A stretch of 64,000 nucleotides of DNA from Salicibibacter cibarius (GTDB lineage Bacteria > Bacillota > Bacilli > Bacillales > Marinococcaceae), in the NCBI RefSeq assembly GCF_016495725.1, contig NZ_CP054705.1, forward strand, positions 434,001 through 498,000, read 5' to 3'. The position numbers and the translations under genes are program-made. The notes beneath the pieces were generated by a model. It saw only the letters and a program-made list of their open reading frames with translations. It had not been told where the DNA came from and ran no database searches. How positions within the stretch are numbered: position 1 is the stretch's first letter; the number at the start of each line of letters is the position of its first letter. Below are positions 24,696 to 34,004 of the stretch, one piece after another.

Positions 24696-26231
24696 GTGGA
24701 AAGAGAAAATAAAGTGCTTGCAGAAATGGAACGGATTAAACAAGGCGGCCCGGAAAAAAACCATAAAAAGAATGAACACATCGGCAAACTGTTTGTAAGG
24801 GACCGTCTTGAACTATTTTTCGATGAAAATAAACCTTATTATGAAACAGGATTATTTGCGAATGCGATGAAAGAAAAACTCCCTTCTGACGGCGTTGTCG
24901 CCGGCACTGGGAAAATCGATGAACGAAAAGCATTCTTTATCGCAAGTGACTACACGGTAAAAGCCGGATCAATCGGAAAATTTCACGGCGAAAAGATTTT
25001 ACGCATGCAAGAAGCCGCCATTCGCGGACGGAGGCCGATTCTTTATTTAATTGATTCATCCGGGGGCCGTATCGATGAATCCGGCGGCTATCATGTCGAA
25101 AAATATTCTGGGGGTAAAATCTTCTATAACCATAGCGTGCTTTCCGGGCGCGTTCCGCAAATCGCTGTGATGTATGGTCCGTGTTTTGCCGGTACCGCTT
25201 ATATGCCAGTGTTCTCCGATTTTAACATCATGGTGAACAAAATAGCGGGGATGGCGATTGCTTCGCCGCGTATGGTGCAAATGGCGACAGGCCAAGAGGT
25301 TGACGTGGAAGAATTGGGCGGTGCGCGCATGCACGCGACAAAAAGCGGCTCGGCGGATTTCGTCGTTGAATCAGAAGAGGAAGCGGCAGCTGTTACGAAG
25401 CGGTTATTGTCTTATCTTCCCGATCATTTTGAAGCGAAGGTGCCGGAACAACCTGCGGTTGAACCAAGTCGGGATCCGCGCGGCATTGACGATTTGATCC
25501 CGAAAGACCCCAATAAACCGTATGATGTTTTGGCGTTAATTGAATCGATCGTTGACGGTGACAGCTTCATGGAAGTGAAAAAAGATTACGCAAAAGAGCT
25601 CGTCGTCGGTTTTGCCCGACTCGATGGAAAAACAGTCGGCGTGGTTGCCAATCAGCCGAAAGTGAAAGGCGGGACGATTTTCCCTGAATCGGCCGATAAA
25701 GGGGCAAAATTTGTGTGGGCGTGCGACGCGTACGATATTCCGTTGCTGTATCTATGTGATACGCCAGGGTTTATGGTCGGGACCAAAGTCGAACAGGAAG
25801 GCATTCTCAGACGGGGACGCAACTTTATTTACGCGAGCTCGAATGCCAATGTTCCGAAAATGTGTGTCATCGTTCGAAAAGCATACGGGGCAGGCATTTA
25901 CGCGATGGCCGGCCCGGCTTATGAACCGGATACGACCATCGCGCTTCCATCAGCAGAAATTGCCATCATGGGGCCGGAGGCTGCCATCAATGCCGTCTAT
26001 GCTAACAAATTGCAAGCGATTGAGGACCCGAAAGAGCGCGCGGAAACAATGCAGAAACTCCGCGATGAATACCGCGCCGGTTATGATGTTTATAAGTTAT
26101 CCGGAGACCTCGTCGTTGATGATTTAATCGTGCCGAGTGAGTTGAGGAATGAACTTATTTCCCGTTATGATACATTTGAAAACAAAGAGTTCCCTCTTCC
26201 GCGGAAAAAGCATGGTACGATTATTGATTAA
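24696..26231 (+). CDS. Acyl-CoA carboxylase carboxyltransferase subunit
   Basis: 511 residues from GTG 24696, seven bases after AAGGAAGG; an in-frame GTG also exists at 24687. Both crotonase-like halves are present: N-half with LYLIDSSGGRIDESGG and GPCFAGTAYMPVFSDF, C-half with TPGFMVGTKVEQEGILRRGRNFI and KAYGAGIYAMAGPAYEPDTTIALPSAEI. This is the one-chain beta subunit of the methylcrotonyl-/geranyl-CoA (LiuB/AtuC) and propionyl-CoA group. It moves the carboxyl group from biotin to an acyl-CoA. Flanking AtuA and IVD-type dehydrogenase genes favour a branched or isoprenoid acyl-CoA as substrate. Confidence 0.92.
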   Translation: MERENKVLAEMERIKQGGPEKNHKKNEHIGKLFVRDRLELFFDENKPYYETGLFANAMKEKLPSDGVVAGTGKIDERKAFFIASDYTVKAGSIGKFHGEKILRMQEAAIRGRRPILYLIDSSGGRIDESGGYHVEKYSGGKIFYNHSVLSGRVPQIAVMYGPCFAGTAYMPVFSDFNIMVNKIAGMAIASPRMVQMATGQEVDVEELGGARMHATKSGSADFVVESEEEAAAVTKRLLSYLPDHFEAKVPEQPAVEPSRDPRGIDDLIPKDPNKPYDVLALIESIVDGDSFMEVKKDYAKELVVGFARLDGKTVGVVANQPKVKGGTIFPESADKGAKFVWACDAYDIPLLYLCDTPGFMVGTKVEQEGILRRGRNFIYASSNANVPKMCVIVRKAYGAGIYAMAGPAYEPDTTIALPSAEIAIMGPEAAINAVYANKLQAIEDPKERAETMQKLRDEYRAGYDVYKLSGDLVVDDLIVPSELRNELISRYDTFENKEFPLPRKKHGTIID

Positions 26232-26245
26232 AGGGAGTGATGGTT

Positions 26246-27598
26246 TTGTTCAATAAAATTTTAATCGCCAATCGTGGAGAAATAGCGGCCAGAATCATCC
26301 GAACATGTGGAAAAATGGGAATTACAGCCGTTGCCATTTATTCGGAAGCGGACGCTGATGCTCCCCATGTTGAGATGGCGGATGAATCCCATTTAGTCGG
26401 GAAACCGCCTGTGAATGAAAGTTACATGAATGTCGATAAAATTATGGAGATCGCAAAAACATCAGGCGCGGAAGCCATTCACCCGGGTTATGGGTTGTTA
26501 TCGGAGAATCCTGATTTTGCCCGCAGGTGTGAAGAAGCGGGACTTACGTTTATCGGGCCTTCACCAGACGTTATTGCGCAAATGGGGAGCAAAATAGAAG
26601 CGCGAAAAACGATGAAAAATGCAGGCGTGCCATTGGTTCCCGGGATTAGCCACGCGTTGAAAGATGCGGATGAAGCGGTTGTGGTCGCAGAAGAAATCGG
26701 CTATCCGGTCATGTTGAAAGCTTCCTCCGGCGGAGGTGGCATTGGCATGCAAGTGGCCTATAACAATGAGGAAATTTTAAAGGCCTTTGAAGGGAATCAA
26801 AAGCGGGCGAATGATTTTTTTGGCGATGGTTCCATGTATGTGGAAAAATTTATCGAAAATCCACGACACATTGAGATTCAAATTTTATCCGATAAATATG
26901 GGAACACGGTTTATTTATGGGAAAGAGAATGCTCCATTCAACGCCGTCATCAAAAAGTAGTTGAAGAGGCGCCCTCTCCATTTCTGGATGAAGAGACGAG
27001 AAAGAAAATGGGAGAAGTAGCGGTTAAAGCAGCAGATTCTATTGGATACAGCAATGCAGGAACGATTGAATTTATCGTGGATGAAGAGAAAAACTTTTAT
27101 TTTCTGGAAATGAATACGCGTTTGCAAGTGGAACACCCGGTGACCGAAGAAATTACCGGATTGGACATCGTTGAACAGCAAATCAAAATCGCGGCAGGAG
27201 AAACGTTGCCCTTTAAGCAGCCTGAGATTGAACGGAATGGCCATGCCATCGAAGTGCGAATCTATGCCGAAGATCCAAAGACATTTTTCCCGTCACCTGG
27301 TCAAATTACAAAATTTGAGGTTCCAAACGAATCGTATGTGCGTCATGAATTGGCTATCCATGGCCAATCAAAGATCACCCCTTTTTATGACCCTATGATT
27401 GCCAAGTTAATTGTCAAAGGCAATACGAGGGAAGAAGCGATCGATTATATGACGCGGACACTTGAGGAATATAAAGTGGAGGGCATTAAGACGAACGTTC
27501 CGATGTTACAAAATGTATTCGCTCATTCAGCTTTTAAAGAAGGCGATACCACAACTAATTTTGTGAAACAACACTTGCAAATAGGGGTTAAGTCTTAA
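26246..27598 (+). CDS. Biotin carboxylase subunit of acyl-CoA carboxylase
   Basis: About 450 residues. TTG 26246 gives MFNKILIANRGEIAARI, the conserved family start, with AAGGGAG nine bases upstream; ATG 26240 would add two residues. ATP-grasp features are intact: KASSGGGGIGM loop, ERECSIQRRHQKVVEEAPSP, and EMNTRLQVEHPVTE. It carboxylates biotin on the separate carrier protein using ATP and bicarbonate. It lacks the long C-terminal biotinyl extension of LiuD/AtuF, matching the stand-alone carrier upstream. It is 8-14 bp after the carboxyltransferase, which supports a three-subunit enzyme. Confidence 0.94.
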   Translation: MFNKILIANRGEIAARIIRTCGKMGITAVAIYSEADADAPHVEMADESHLVGKPPVNESYMNVDKIMEIAKTSGAEAIHPGYGLLSENPDFARRCEEAGLTFIGPSPDVIAQMGSKIEARKTMKNAGVPLVPGISHALKDADEAVVVAEEIGYPVMLKASSGGGGIGMQVAYNNEEILKAFEGNQKRANDFFGDGSMYVEKFIENPRHIEIQILSDKYGNTVYLWERECSIQRRHQKVVEEAPSPFLDEETRKKMGEVAVKAADSIGYSNAGTIEFIVDEEKNFYFLEMNTRLQVEHPVTEEITGLDIVEQQIKIAAGETLPFKQPEIERNGHAIEVRIYAEDPKTFFPSPGQITKFEVPNESYVRHELAIHGQSKITPFYDPMIAKLIVKGNTREEAIDYMTRTLEEYKVEGIKTNVPMLQNVFAHSAFKEGDTTTNFVKQHLQIGVKS

Positions 27599-27667
27599 AG
27601 AAAGATAAAGAACCAAGTTCCTTGCTGTGAATAACACGAAGCTTCTGCATTTATCATTAAGGGAGCG

Positions 27668-29242
27668 ATGAATATGGAAAAACCGACTGTTGCTCATATG
27701 TTAGAAATTGCGGCCTTGACGGCACCGGATAGCGTTTTTCTTCACGAAGGAACTAAAAGTGTTACTTTTCGAGAATTGGATAGTGTTACGGATCGATTGG
27801 CAACAGCTTTTATAAAGGAAGGGCTTCGAAAGGGAGATAAGGTCGGGATTATCGCGTTAAACCAGTTGGAATGGTTGTACACGTATTTTGCGGCAATGAA
27901 AATTGGTGTAGGTGTTGTAGCTTTAAATGTTCGGTATCGTGCTGCCGAGTTTGAGTACATGCTTAATCAATCAGAAGTAAAAGCGATTGTATCCCTAAAT
28001 GAGTTGGGGGATTTTAGCTACAGTGATTTTTTTGAAGGATTTAAAAATAAGGTTCCTAGTGTAGAACATTATATTTTCATGGGGAAGGGATTTAATGGCA
28101 GTCGATCATTTGTAAAAATGCTAGATGAACCAGTGGAAAATCAATTGTTAAGCGAGGCAAAGGCACGCGTACGCCCGACGGATACCGCGCTCGTTATCTA
28201 TACCTCAGGAACAACCGGAAAGCCGAAAGGAGCGATGATTTCCCATAATAGTGTCATCGCTTCTGCAAAAGCACAAATGGATCATTTTGGTATTATGGAA
28301 GAAGATGTGACCATCGGTAGCATGCCCCTGAACCATGTTGGAGGTATTTCTTGTTGCGTAACAGTGGCGCTATTAAGTCATAGTAGTGTCGTTTTGATCC
28401 CGGCCTTTGATCCTGATGAAGTGTTGGAAGCGATCCATCATCATAAAGCGACAATTTTTGGCGGAGTTCCAACGATGTACAGAATGTTATTGAGCAATGA
28501 AAAACGTAAGGTCTACCGTTTAGACTCCCTCCGCCTATGCTTTGCCGGCGGCTCGAACGTTGAGCCGGAGCTTTGTGAACTTATAACAAGCGCCTTACCG
28601 AATGCGAGGCTTTCAAACTTATACGGATTAAGTGAAACATCAGGTGCTTGTGTGCTTTCAAGGTCAACGGATGATATAGAGCAAGTGCAGACTAGTATCG
28701 GTGTAGCTATTGGTGATTTCGACATAAAAGTTGTAAGCGAGGAGAAAAAGACACTTACTAATGGAGAAATCGGTGAACTAGCTGTTAAAGGTGCCTGTGT
28801 AGCAAAAGGTTATGACAATATGATAGAAGAGACGAAGGAAAGTTTTGGGCATGAGGGTTGGTTGTATACAGGGGACATGGCCCATATGGATGACGAGGGT
28901 TATATCTATTATAAGGGTCGGAAAAAAGAAATGATCGTTCAAGGTGGCTATAATGTCTATCCGGTGGAAGTGGAAAATATATTAGTGGCGCATCCAGAAG
29001 TTTCAATGGCTGCCGGATTCGGAGTCCCGAATGATTTTCTAGGAGAAGTCGGACGGTTTTATATTGTTCTCGCTCCCGGCGCGAGGCTTTCAGAGGAAGA
29101 ATTAAAAAACTATTGTGCAGGCGTGATGGCTGATTATAAAATTCCGAGACAGTTCGTTTTTGTGGATGACGTTCCTCTGACTCCAGCAGGTAAGATTCAA
29201 AAATCACTATTGAAGGAACAATATTTTGCTTCCCTTCAATAG
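27668..29242 (+). CDS. Acyl-CoA synthetase (AMP-binding), AtuH-like position
   Basis: 524 residues from ATG 27668 (GGGAGCG upstream; ATG 27674 is an alternative). P-loop TALVIYTSGTTGKPKGAMIS, A5-like GLSETSG, GWLYTGDMAHMDDEGYIYYKGRKKEMI and the C-terminal catalytic lysine in PLTPAGKIQKSLLKEQ are all present. It activates a carboxylic acid to its CoA ester through an acyl-adenylate. Position after the carboxylase genes suggests it supplies the branched or terpenoid acyl-CoA. Compared with its neighbour it is more AT-rich, with a 69-bp spacer before it, so it may be a later addition to the operon. Confidence 0.9.
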   Translation: MNMEKPTVAHMLEIAALTAPDSVFLHEGTKSVTFRELDSVTDRLATAFIKEGLRKGDKVGIIALNQLEWLYTYFAAMKIGVGVVALNVRYRAAEFEYMLNQSEVKAIVSLNELGDFSYSDFFEGFKNKVPSVEHYIFMGKGFNGSRSFVKMLDEPVENQLLSEAKARVRPTDTALVIYTSGTTGKPKGAMISHNSVIASAKAQMDHFGIMEEDVTIGSMPLNHVGGISCCVTVALLSHSSVVLIPAFDPDEVLEAIHHHKATIFGGVPTMYRMLLSNEKRKVYRLDSLRLCFAGGSNVEPELCELITSALPNARLSNLYGLSETSGACVLSRSTDDIEQVQTSIGVAIGDFDIKVVSEEKKTLTNGEIGELAVKGACVAKGYDNMIEETKESFGHEGWLYTGDMAHMDDEGYIYYKGRKKEMIVQGGYNVYPVEVENILVAHPEVSMAAGFGVPNDFLGEVGRFYIVLAPGARLSEEELKNYCAGVMADYKIPRQFVFVDDVPLTPAGKIQKSLLKEQYFASLQ

Positions 29243-29277
29243 CTATATCTGTAAATTTTGATAAAGGGGCTGGGATC

Positions 29278-30810
29278 ATGACGAACGGTGTTGGTTCATG
29301 GATTGTTAAGCATTGTAATCGTTTTGCGGATAAGACGGCTATTGTTTACAAAGAAAAGCAGTTCACCTATGAACAGCTCAATGTCAGGGTAAACCGACTG
29401 GCACACGCGCTATTGGATATAGGCGTAAGAAAAGGGGATCGCGTGGATGCCCTCTTGTTCAATACGAATGAGATGTTGGAAGCTATGTTTGCTTGTGCGA
29501 AAATAGGGGCTATTTATGTGCCTATTAATTTCCGTCTAAGTGTGGATGAGGTGGAATATATTGTTCGGGATTCCTCCCCGCACCACTTTATTTACGATGA
29601 AAGAATGAAACCGTTGGTTGATCAATTACGGGAAAGAATGACATTCATTAGCGACTGGATTCACGTCGGGCAGCATCCTCATAAGCGTGACTTACAATAT
29701 GATCAACTTTTGGCCGGGTCGAAAGATGAAGAACCGGGTTTTGATATTGGTTTGGATGACGTTCATATGATGATGTACACATCAGGAACGACTGGGAATC
29801 CAAAAGGTGCCATGATCAGCCATGGCAATACCTTATGGAATGCAATCAATAGCATCCATTTTAGGTCTATAGATGCTGAAGATACAACGTTAGCCGTTGC
29901 CCCCATGTTTCATATCGGTGCCATGGGTGTGTCGGCAACACCCCTCTTGTATAAAGGCGGGACCGTTGTATTGGAAGATCAATTCGATCCTCGTGCCGTG
30001 CTGGAATTGGTGCAAACAGAAAAACTGTCGAGTTTATTCATGGTGCCGGCCATGTGGATGGCAATGACCCAGGTGCCCAACTTTGACGACTATGACTTAA
30101 GCTCAATAAAGTACAATATTTCCGGTGGTGCCCCGTGTCCCATAACAGTCATTGAATTTTTCCAACAAAGAAATATACCGTTTTATGAAGGTTTCGGCCT
30201 TACGGAAACCGCCCCGAGCGTTAGTTTATTAGATCCGGAAAATAGTTTTCGAAAAAACGGTTCTATCGGTAAACCGTTATTCCATGTGGAAGTCAAAATT
30301 ATTGATCATCATGGCCGCCAAGTGCCGACGGGAGAAGTTGGGGAGCTTTTGATTAAAGGACCGAATGTATTTGTCGGCTATTGGAATCAGCCGGAGAAAA
30401 CAAAGGAAGCATTGCAAAATGGATGGTTTCACAGCGGAGATTTGGCAACGTTTGATGACGAAGGATTTCTCTATATTGTGGACCGGAAAAAAGACATGGT
30501 TATCTCCGGCGGGGAAAATGTGTATCCGATTGAAGTCGAACAGGTGCTGTTCCGGCACCCGAATATTAAAGAGGCAGGCGTTGTTGGGGTCCCGGACGAA
30601 AAATGGGGAGAAACGCCGAAAGCCTTTGTCGTTTTGGAGGATAAAAATCAGACATTGACTTTGGAAGATATTGAATCTTTTTGCGAAGGCAAGCTCGCCC
30701 GCTTTAAAATTCCGAAAGTCATTGAAATCATCGAGGAGCTCCCTCGCAATGCCACGGGAAAAGTTTTGAAAATGGCATTACGTAAAGGTGAAAAGGGTCA
30801 AGTTAAATAA
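29278..30810 (+). CDS. Acyl-CoA synthetase (long-chain type)
   Basis: 510 residues. Motifs: MMYTSGTTGNPKGAMIS, FYEGFGLTETAPS, GWFHSGDLATFDDEGFLYIVDRKKDM, GGENVYPIEVEQVL and the lysine in LPRNATGKVLKMALRK. An AMP-forming ligase that makes acyl-CoA thioesters. It is the second of two consecutive ligases in this operon and shares only general similarity with the first, so the two probably prefer different acids. The stop lies 22 bp before the start of the AtuA C-terminal half. Confidence 0.9.
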   Translation: MTNGVGSWIVKHCNRFADKTAIVYKEKQFTYEQLNVRVNRLAHALLDIGVRKGDRVDALLFNTNEMLEAMFACAKIGAIYVPINFRLSVDEVEYIVRDSSPHHFIYDERMKPLVDQLRERMTFISDWIHVGQHPHKRDLQYDQLLAGSKDEEPGFDIGLDDVHMMMYTSGTTGNPKGAMISHGNTLWNAINSIHFRSIDAEDTTLAVAPMFHIGAMGVSATPLLYKGGTVVLEDQFDPRAVLELVQTEKLSSLFMVPAMWMAMTQVPNFDDYDLSSIKYNISGGAPCPITVIEFFQQRNIPFYEGFGLTETAPSVSLLDPENSFRKNGSIGKPLFHVEVKIIDHHGRQVPTGEVGELLIKGPNVFVGYWNQPEKTKEALQNGWFHSGDLATFDDEGFLYIVDRKKDMVISGGENVYPIEVEQVLFRHPNIKEAGVVGVPDEKWGETPKAFVVLEDKNQTLTLEDIESFCEGKLARFKIPKVIEIIEELPRNATGKVLKMALRKGEKGQVK

Positions 30811-30832
30811 TCGTTTAAAAAGAGGTGAAAAA

Positions 30833-31192
30833 ATGCCAATCGTGCAGTTAAATGATGTTGCGCAAGCGAGGTCAGGTGACAAAGGGAATAAGGTTGATCT
30901 CGGTCTTTTCGTTAACGATGAAGAACTTTATGACGTGTTGCTTGAACAGGTCACTGCAAACAGAGTAAAAGAACACTTTGAAGGGCTCGTTTTCGGGGAT
31001 GTTTTCCGCTATGAGCTGCCCAATATTCTTGCTTTAAAATTTGTGTGCGAGGAAGCGTTGAATGGGGGCGGATCTTCGTCGATTCGCGTGGATAATTTGG
31101 GGAAAACATTTGGTTCAGCTCTCTTGCGCATGAACATAGAGATTTCAGATGATTTAGAGAAAAAATTAGATATGTCCAAAAGGAGGCGCTAA
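30833..31192 (+). CDS. AtuA-like protein, C-terminal domain as a separate gene
   Basis: 119 residues from ATG 30833 with AGAGGTG upstream. The domain signature is IVQLNDVAQARSGDKGNKVDLGLFV, then YELPNILALKFVCEEALNGGGSSSIRVDNLGKTFGSALL. This small domain follows DUF1446 in AtuA proteins. Here it is encoded 6 kb from the DUF1446 gene, with four genes between, in the same operon. The two products probably assemble. Function unknown beyond its requirement in terpene use in other bacteria. Confidence 0.82.
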   Translation: MPIVQLNDVAQARSGDKGNKVDLGLFVNDEELYDVLLEQVTANRVKEHFEGLVFGDVFRYELPNILALKFVCEEALNGGGSSSIRVDNLGKTFGSALLRMNIEISDDLEKKLDMSKRRR

Positions 31193-31194
31193 CA

Positions 31195-32343
31195 ATCAGA
31201 CGTCAACCATATTTTACAGAAGAGCATGAAAAAATGAGGAAAACGATACGAAAATTCGTGAAAGAGGAACTCAGGCCCCACGCGGATGAATGGGAAGACG
31301 CAGGAGAGTTTCCCCGAGATATCTTTAAGAGAATGGGGGACTTAGGTTTTCTCGGATTATGCTATCCGGAGGAAGTCGGCGGCCAGGGCGGCGATTATTT
31401 TATGGCGCTCGTTTTTGCCGAAGAAATGCATGCCTGCGGAAGCGGCGGCGTCTCCATGGCAACGGCCGTACAGACCGATATGGCGACACCGCCGATCCTG
31501 AAATTCGGGACGAAAGATCAGCATGAGCGGTTTTTGAAACCGGCTTTGAAAGGTGAAAAAATTGCATCTATCGGTATATCGGAGCCGAATCATGGTTCGG
31601 ATGTGGCTTCCATTGAGACGCGGGCAAAAAGAGAAGGCGATGAATGGGTCATTAATGGTGCGAAGACTTACATTACAAACGGACCGCGCGCCGACTTTAT
31701 TACATTGGTCACCCGAACATCGGATGAACCGGGTTATAAGGGCATTAGCTTATTTCTCGTTGAATCGGACCGTCCCGGCTTTTCTGTCAGTAAAAAACTG
31801 GATAAAGTTGGCATGCGCGCATCGGACACGGCAGAACTGATTTTCGAAGATGTCAGAGTTCCCCATGAAAATTTGTTGGGGGTGGAAGGCCAAGGGTTTT
31901 ACCAGATTATGTGGGAACTTCAAGGCGAGCGTTTAATCAGCGCCGCGGGAGCTGTTGCCGGAGCCGAGCATACCTATAATCAGGTGCTTGACTATGCAAA
32001 AAATCGTAAGCAATTCGGCAAGTCGATCGTAGACAACCAAGTGATCGCCCATCTTTTCGCAGAAATGGCAACGGAAATTGAGCTGTGCCGTGAAATGACT
32101 TATGCCACTGCCTATCGATTCCAAAAGGGGGAAGTGCCAGTCAAGGAAATCTCGATCGCGAAACTGGCTTGTTCACAGATGGCTCATTGGGTCGCGGACC
32201 GCGCCCTGCAAATCTACGGTGGAAACGGTTATATGGAGGAATATCCGGCCGCGCGTTCCTGGCGCGATTCCCGTTTGGCTCGAATCGGGGCCGGTACGGA
32301 TGAAATTATGAAACAAATTATAGCGAAACAAATCGGCTTATAA
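31195..32343 (+). CDS. Acyl-CoA dehydrogenase, IVD/LCAD type, with probable ATC start
   Basis: Read from ATC 31195 this is 382 residues beginning RRQPYFTEEHEKMRKT, colinear with the next gene's RHWIFTDEHELFRKT. A textbook AAAGGAGG lies 8 bp before the ATC, while ATG 31234 has no ribosome binding site and would delete 13 conserved residues. The substrate/FAD domain has GISEPNHGSDVASI and the C-terminal domain has YAKNRKQFGKSI. The catalytic base is probably the Glu in LQGERLISAAG, the position used by isovaleryl-CoA and long-chain enzymes; the MCAD position reads GAGTDEI without Glu. It oxidises a branched or long acyl-CoA; citronellyl-CoA dehydrogenase (AtuD) is of this type. Confidence 0.85.
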   Translation: MRRQPYFTEEHEKMRKTIRKFVKEELRPHADEWEDAGEFPRDIFKRMGDLGFLGLCYPEEVGGQGGDYFMALVFAEEMHACGSGGVSMATAVQTDMATPPILKFGTKDQHERFLKPALKGEKIASIGISEPNHGSDVASIETRAKREGDEWVINGAKTYITNGPRADFITLVTRTSDEPGYKGISLFLVESDRPGFSVSKKLDKVGMRASDTAELIFEDVRVPHENLLGVEGQGFYQIMWELQGERLISAAGAVAGAEHTYNQVLDYAKNRKQFGKSIVDNQVIAHLFAEMATEIELCREMTYATAYRFQKGEVPVKEISIAKLACSQMAHWVADRALQIYGGNGYMEEYPAARSWRDSRLARIGAGTDEIMKQIIAKQIGL

Positions 32344-32358
32344 GGGGAGGATACGAAG

Positions 32359-33510
32359 ATGAGACACTGGATTTTTACAGACGAACATGAATTGTTTCGT
32401 AAAACGGTGCGAAAATTTGTTGCCAACGAAATTACGCCTAACGTCGAACAATGGGAAGAAGATGGGGAGGTTCCAAGAAGTTTATTTCATCGTTTCGGTG
32501 AACTCGGTTATTTGGGGATTAAATTTCCTGAGGAATACGGCGGAGGCGATATGGATCTCGTGACGGCAGCAGTTCTTACCGAGGAAATGGCCCGATCGGG
32601 TTCGGGAGGTGTTGGGGCTTCTATCGGGGCGCACACGAACATCGCTTTACCTGTCATCGCCAATTTCGGAAGCCATGCCCAAAAAGAAAAATACCTGAAA
32701 CTGGGTATTAAAGGTGAAAAGATCGCTGCCCTCGGCATTACCGAGCCGGAAGCAGGTTCTGATGTCGCTTCCATGAAGACGACCGCAAAACGGGAAGGCG
32801 ATCATTATGTTTTAAATGGATCGAAAACATTTATCACGAACGGGGTTAATTCGGATTTCGCAGTTATTGCTGCAAAAACAAAAGAAGAGCCACAGCATAA
32901 AAATATCAGTTTTTTTATCGTGGAAAAAGGAACGGAGGGCTTCACGACCGGGAAAAAGTTAAAAAAATTAGGTTGGCGGGCTTCAGATACGGGCGAATTG
33001 TTTTTTGACCATGTGAAAGTCCCCGCTGAGAATTTGATCGGCGAAGAAAATAAAGGTTTTCGTTACATTATGAAAAACTTTCAATGGGAACGTCTCGTTA
33101 TGGCCCTCGGTTGTATCGGCTTAGCGGAAATAACGTTGGAAGCTGCAGTCAAATACAGCAAAGAGCGGACACAATTCGGGCGCCCGATCGGCAAATTCCA
33201 AGTGCTAAATCATAAAATGGCAGACATGGCCGTGGAAATTGAAAAAACGAAACATTTAACCTACCGTGCGCTTTATCTCTACGAAAATGGTGAAGATGCA
33301 CTTAAAGAAACAACCATGGCGAAAAAGTATGCCTCGGAAATGATTAATCGCGTTACTGATCAAGCTGTGCAGATTCATGGGGGTGCTGGCTATATGATGG
33401 AATACCCGGTGCAACGTTATTGGCGTGACGGAAGAATCCAATCAATCGGCGGCGGAACGACACAAGTCATGAATGAAATTTTGGTGAAGGCGTTGGGAAT
33501 TACAAATTAG
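32359..33510 (+). CDS. Acyl-CoA dehydrogenase, IVD/LCAD type
   Basis: 383 residues, GGGGAGG upstream, last clear gene of the operon. FAD/substrate motif LGITEPEAGSDVASM and FITNGVNSDF, C-terminal YSKERTQFGRPIGKFQ. The helix-G glutamate is present in NFQWERLVMALG, and the MCAD-type position reads GGGTTQVM, so the base is again in the IVD/LCAD position. It is a paralogue of the preceding gene. Two such enzymes would allow oxidation at two stages, for example citronellyl-CoA and a later shorter intermediate, or they may form a mixed tetramer. Confidence 0.92.
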   Translation: MRHWIFTDEHELFRKTVRKFVANEITPNVEQWEEDGEVPRSLFHRFGELGYLGIKFPEEYGGGDMDLVTAAVLTEEMARSGSGGVGASIGAHTNIALPVIANFGSHAQKEKYLKLGIKGEKIAALGITEPEAGSDVASMKTTAKREGDHYVLNGSKTFITNGVNSDFAVIAAKTKEEPQHKNISFFIVEKGTEGFTTGKKLKKLGWRASDTGELFFDHVKVPAENLIGEENKGFRYIMKNFQWERLVMALGCIGLAEITLEAAVKYSKERTQFGRPIGKFQVLNHKMADMAVEIEKTKHLTYRALYLYENGEDALKETTMAKKYASEMINRVTDQAVQIHGGAGYMMEYPVQRYWRDGRIQSIGGGTTQVMNEILVKALGITN

Positions 33511-34004
33511 TCTTACTGACACCAATATCGGAGGAAAAAAGGAAAATGAATACGATTATGTCTGAAACAAGCCCACCATTGACCATAAATATTGGAAATA
33601 GCACGTAAACTGGGCAAAAGTAGGCGTAAAGTTTGCCAAGGCGCCACTTATTTCAGTCACTCTGCAATAGCTCGGACAATCTCAAGAGGAATATTTGGAA
33701 TACTGTCCGAATAGGGATAGAGTTTGGACAGTTTTACGGAAAAGTGCACTAAAAATGTCCGAAGCAGGCGTCGGTTTGGCCACTTTTGCGAGAAACGTAA
33801 GGGAATTGTCCGAAGTAAGGTACAGCTCGGCAATTTTTGCAAGGCAGTGTGGAAAAATGTCCGAAGTCGAGTCTATCGGACCCTTAAGCGTGCCCCCGTG
33901 AGAAAAACATGTATTGGGTGCGGGCGGTAGCTAACGATCCATCTTTTGGGATAAAAAAATAAAGAGTGGGGAGACGCGCGAATATTTCTTGGAGGTGCAG
34001 GATA
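33511..34004. other. Spacer with gene remnant and 51-52-bp repeats
   Basis: A 20-codon frame from ATG 33546 with GGAGGAAAAAAGG upstream (MNTIMSETSPP and on, stop 33606-33608) looks like the decayed start of a lost gene. From 33704 the motif TGTCCGAA recurs at 33704, 33756, 33807 and 33858, start-to-start 52, 51 and 51 bp. Short frames across this stretch are repeat artefacts. No promoter is recognised confidently. Confidence 0.6.
33704..33870 (+). repeat. Four degenerate tandem repeats of 51-52 bp
   Basis: Units start TGTCCGAA(G/T)(C/T)AGG and share a downstream GGC.A.TTTTGC.A segment. The sequence is unrelated to the 52-bp repeats at 19569, but the period is the same. Confidence 0.7.

Noticed and set aside
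33695-33930. Overlapping short frames in two plus-strand phases
   Set aside because: They follow the 51-52-bp repeats in a spacer and lack ribosome binding sites.
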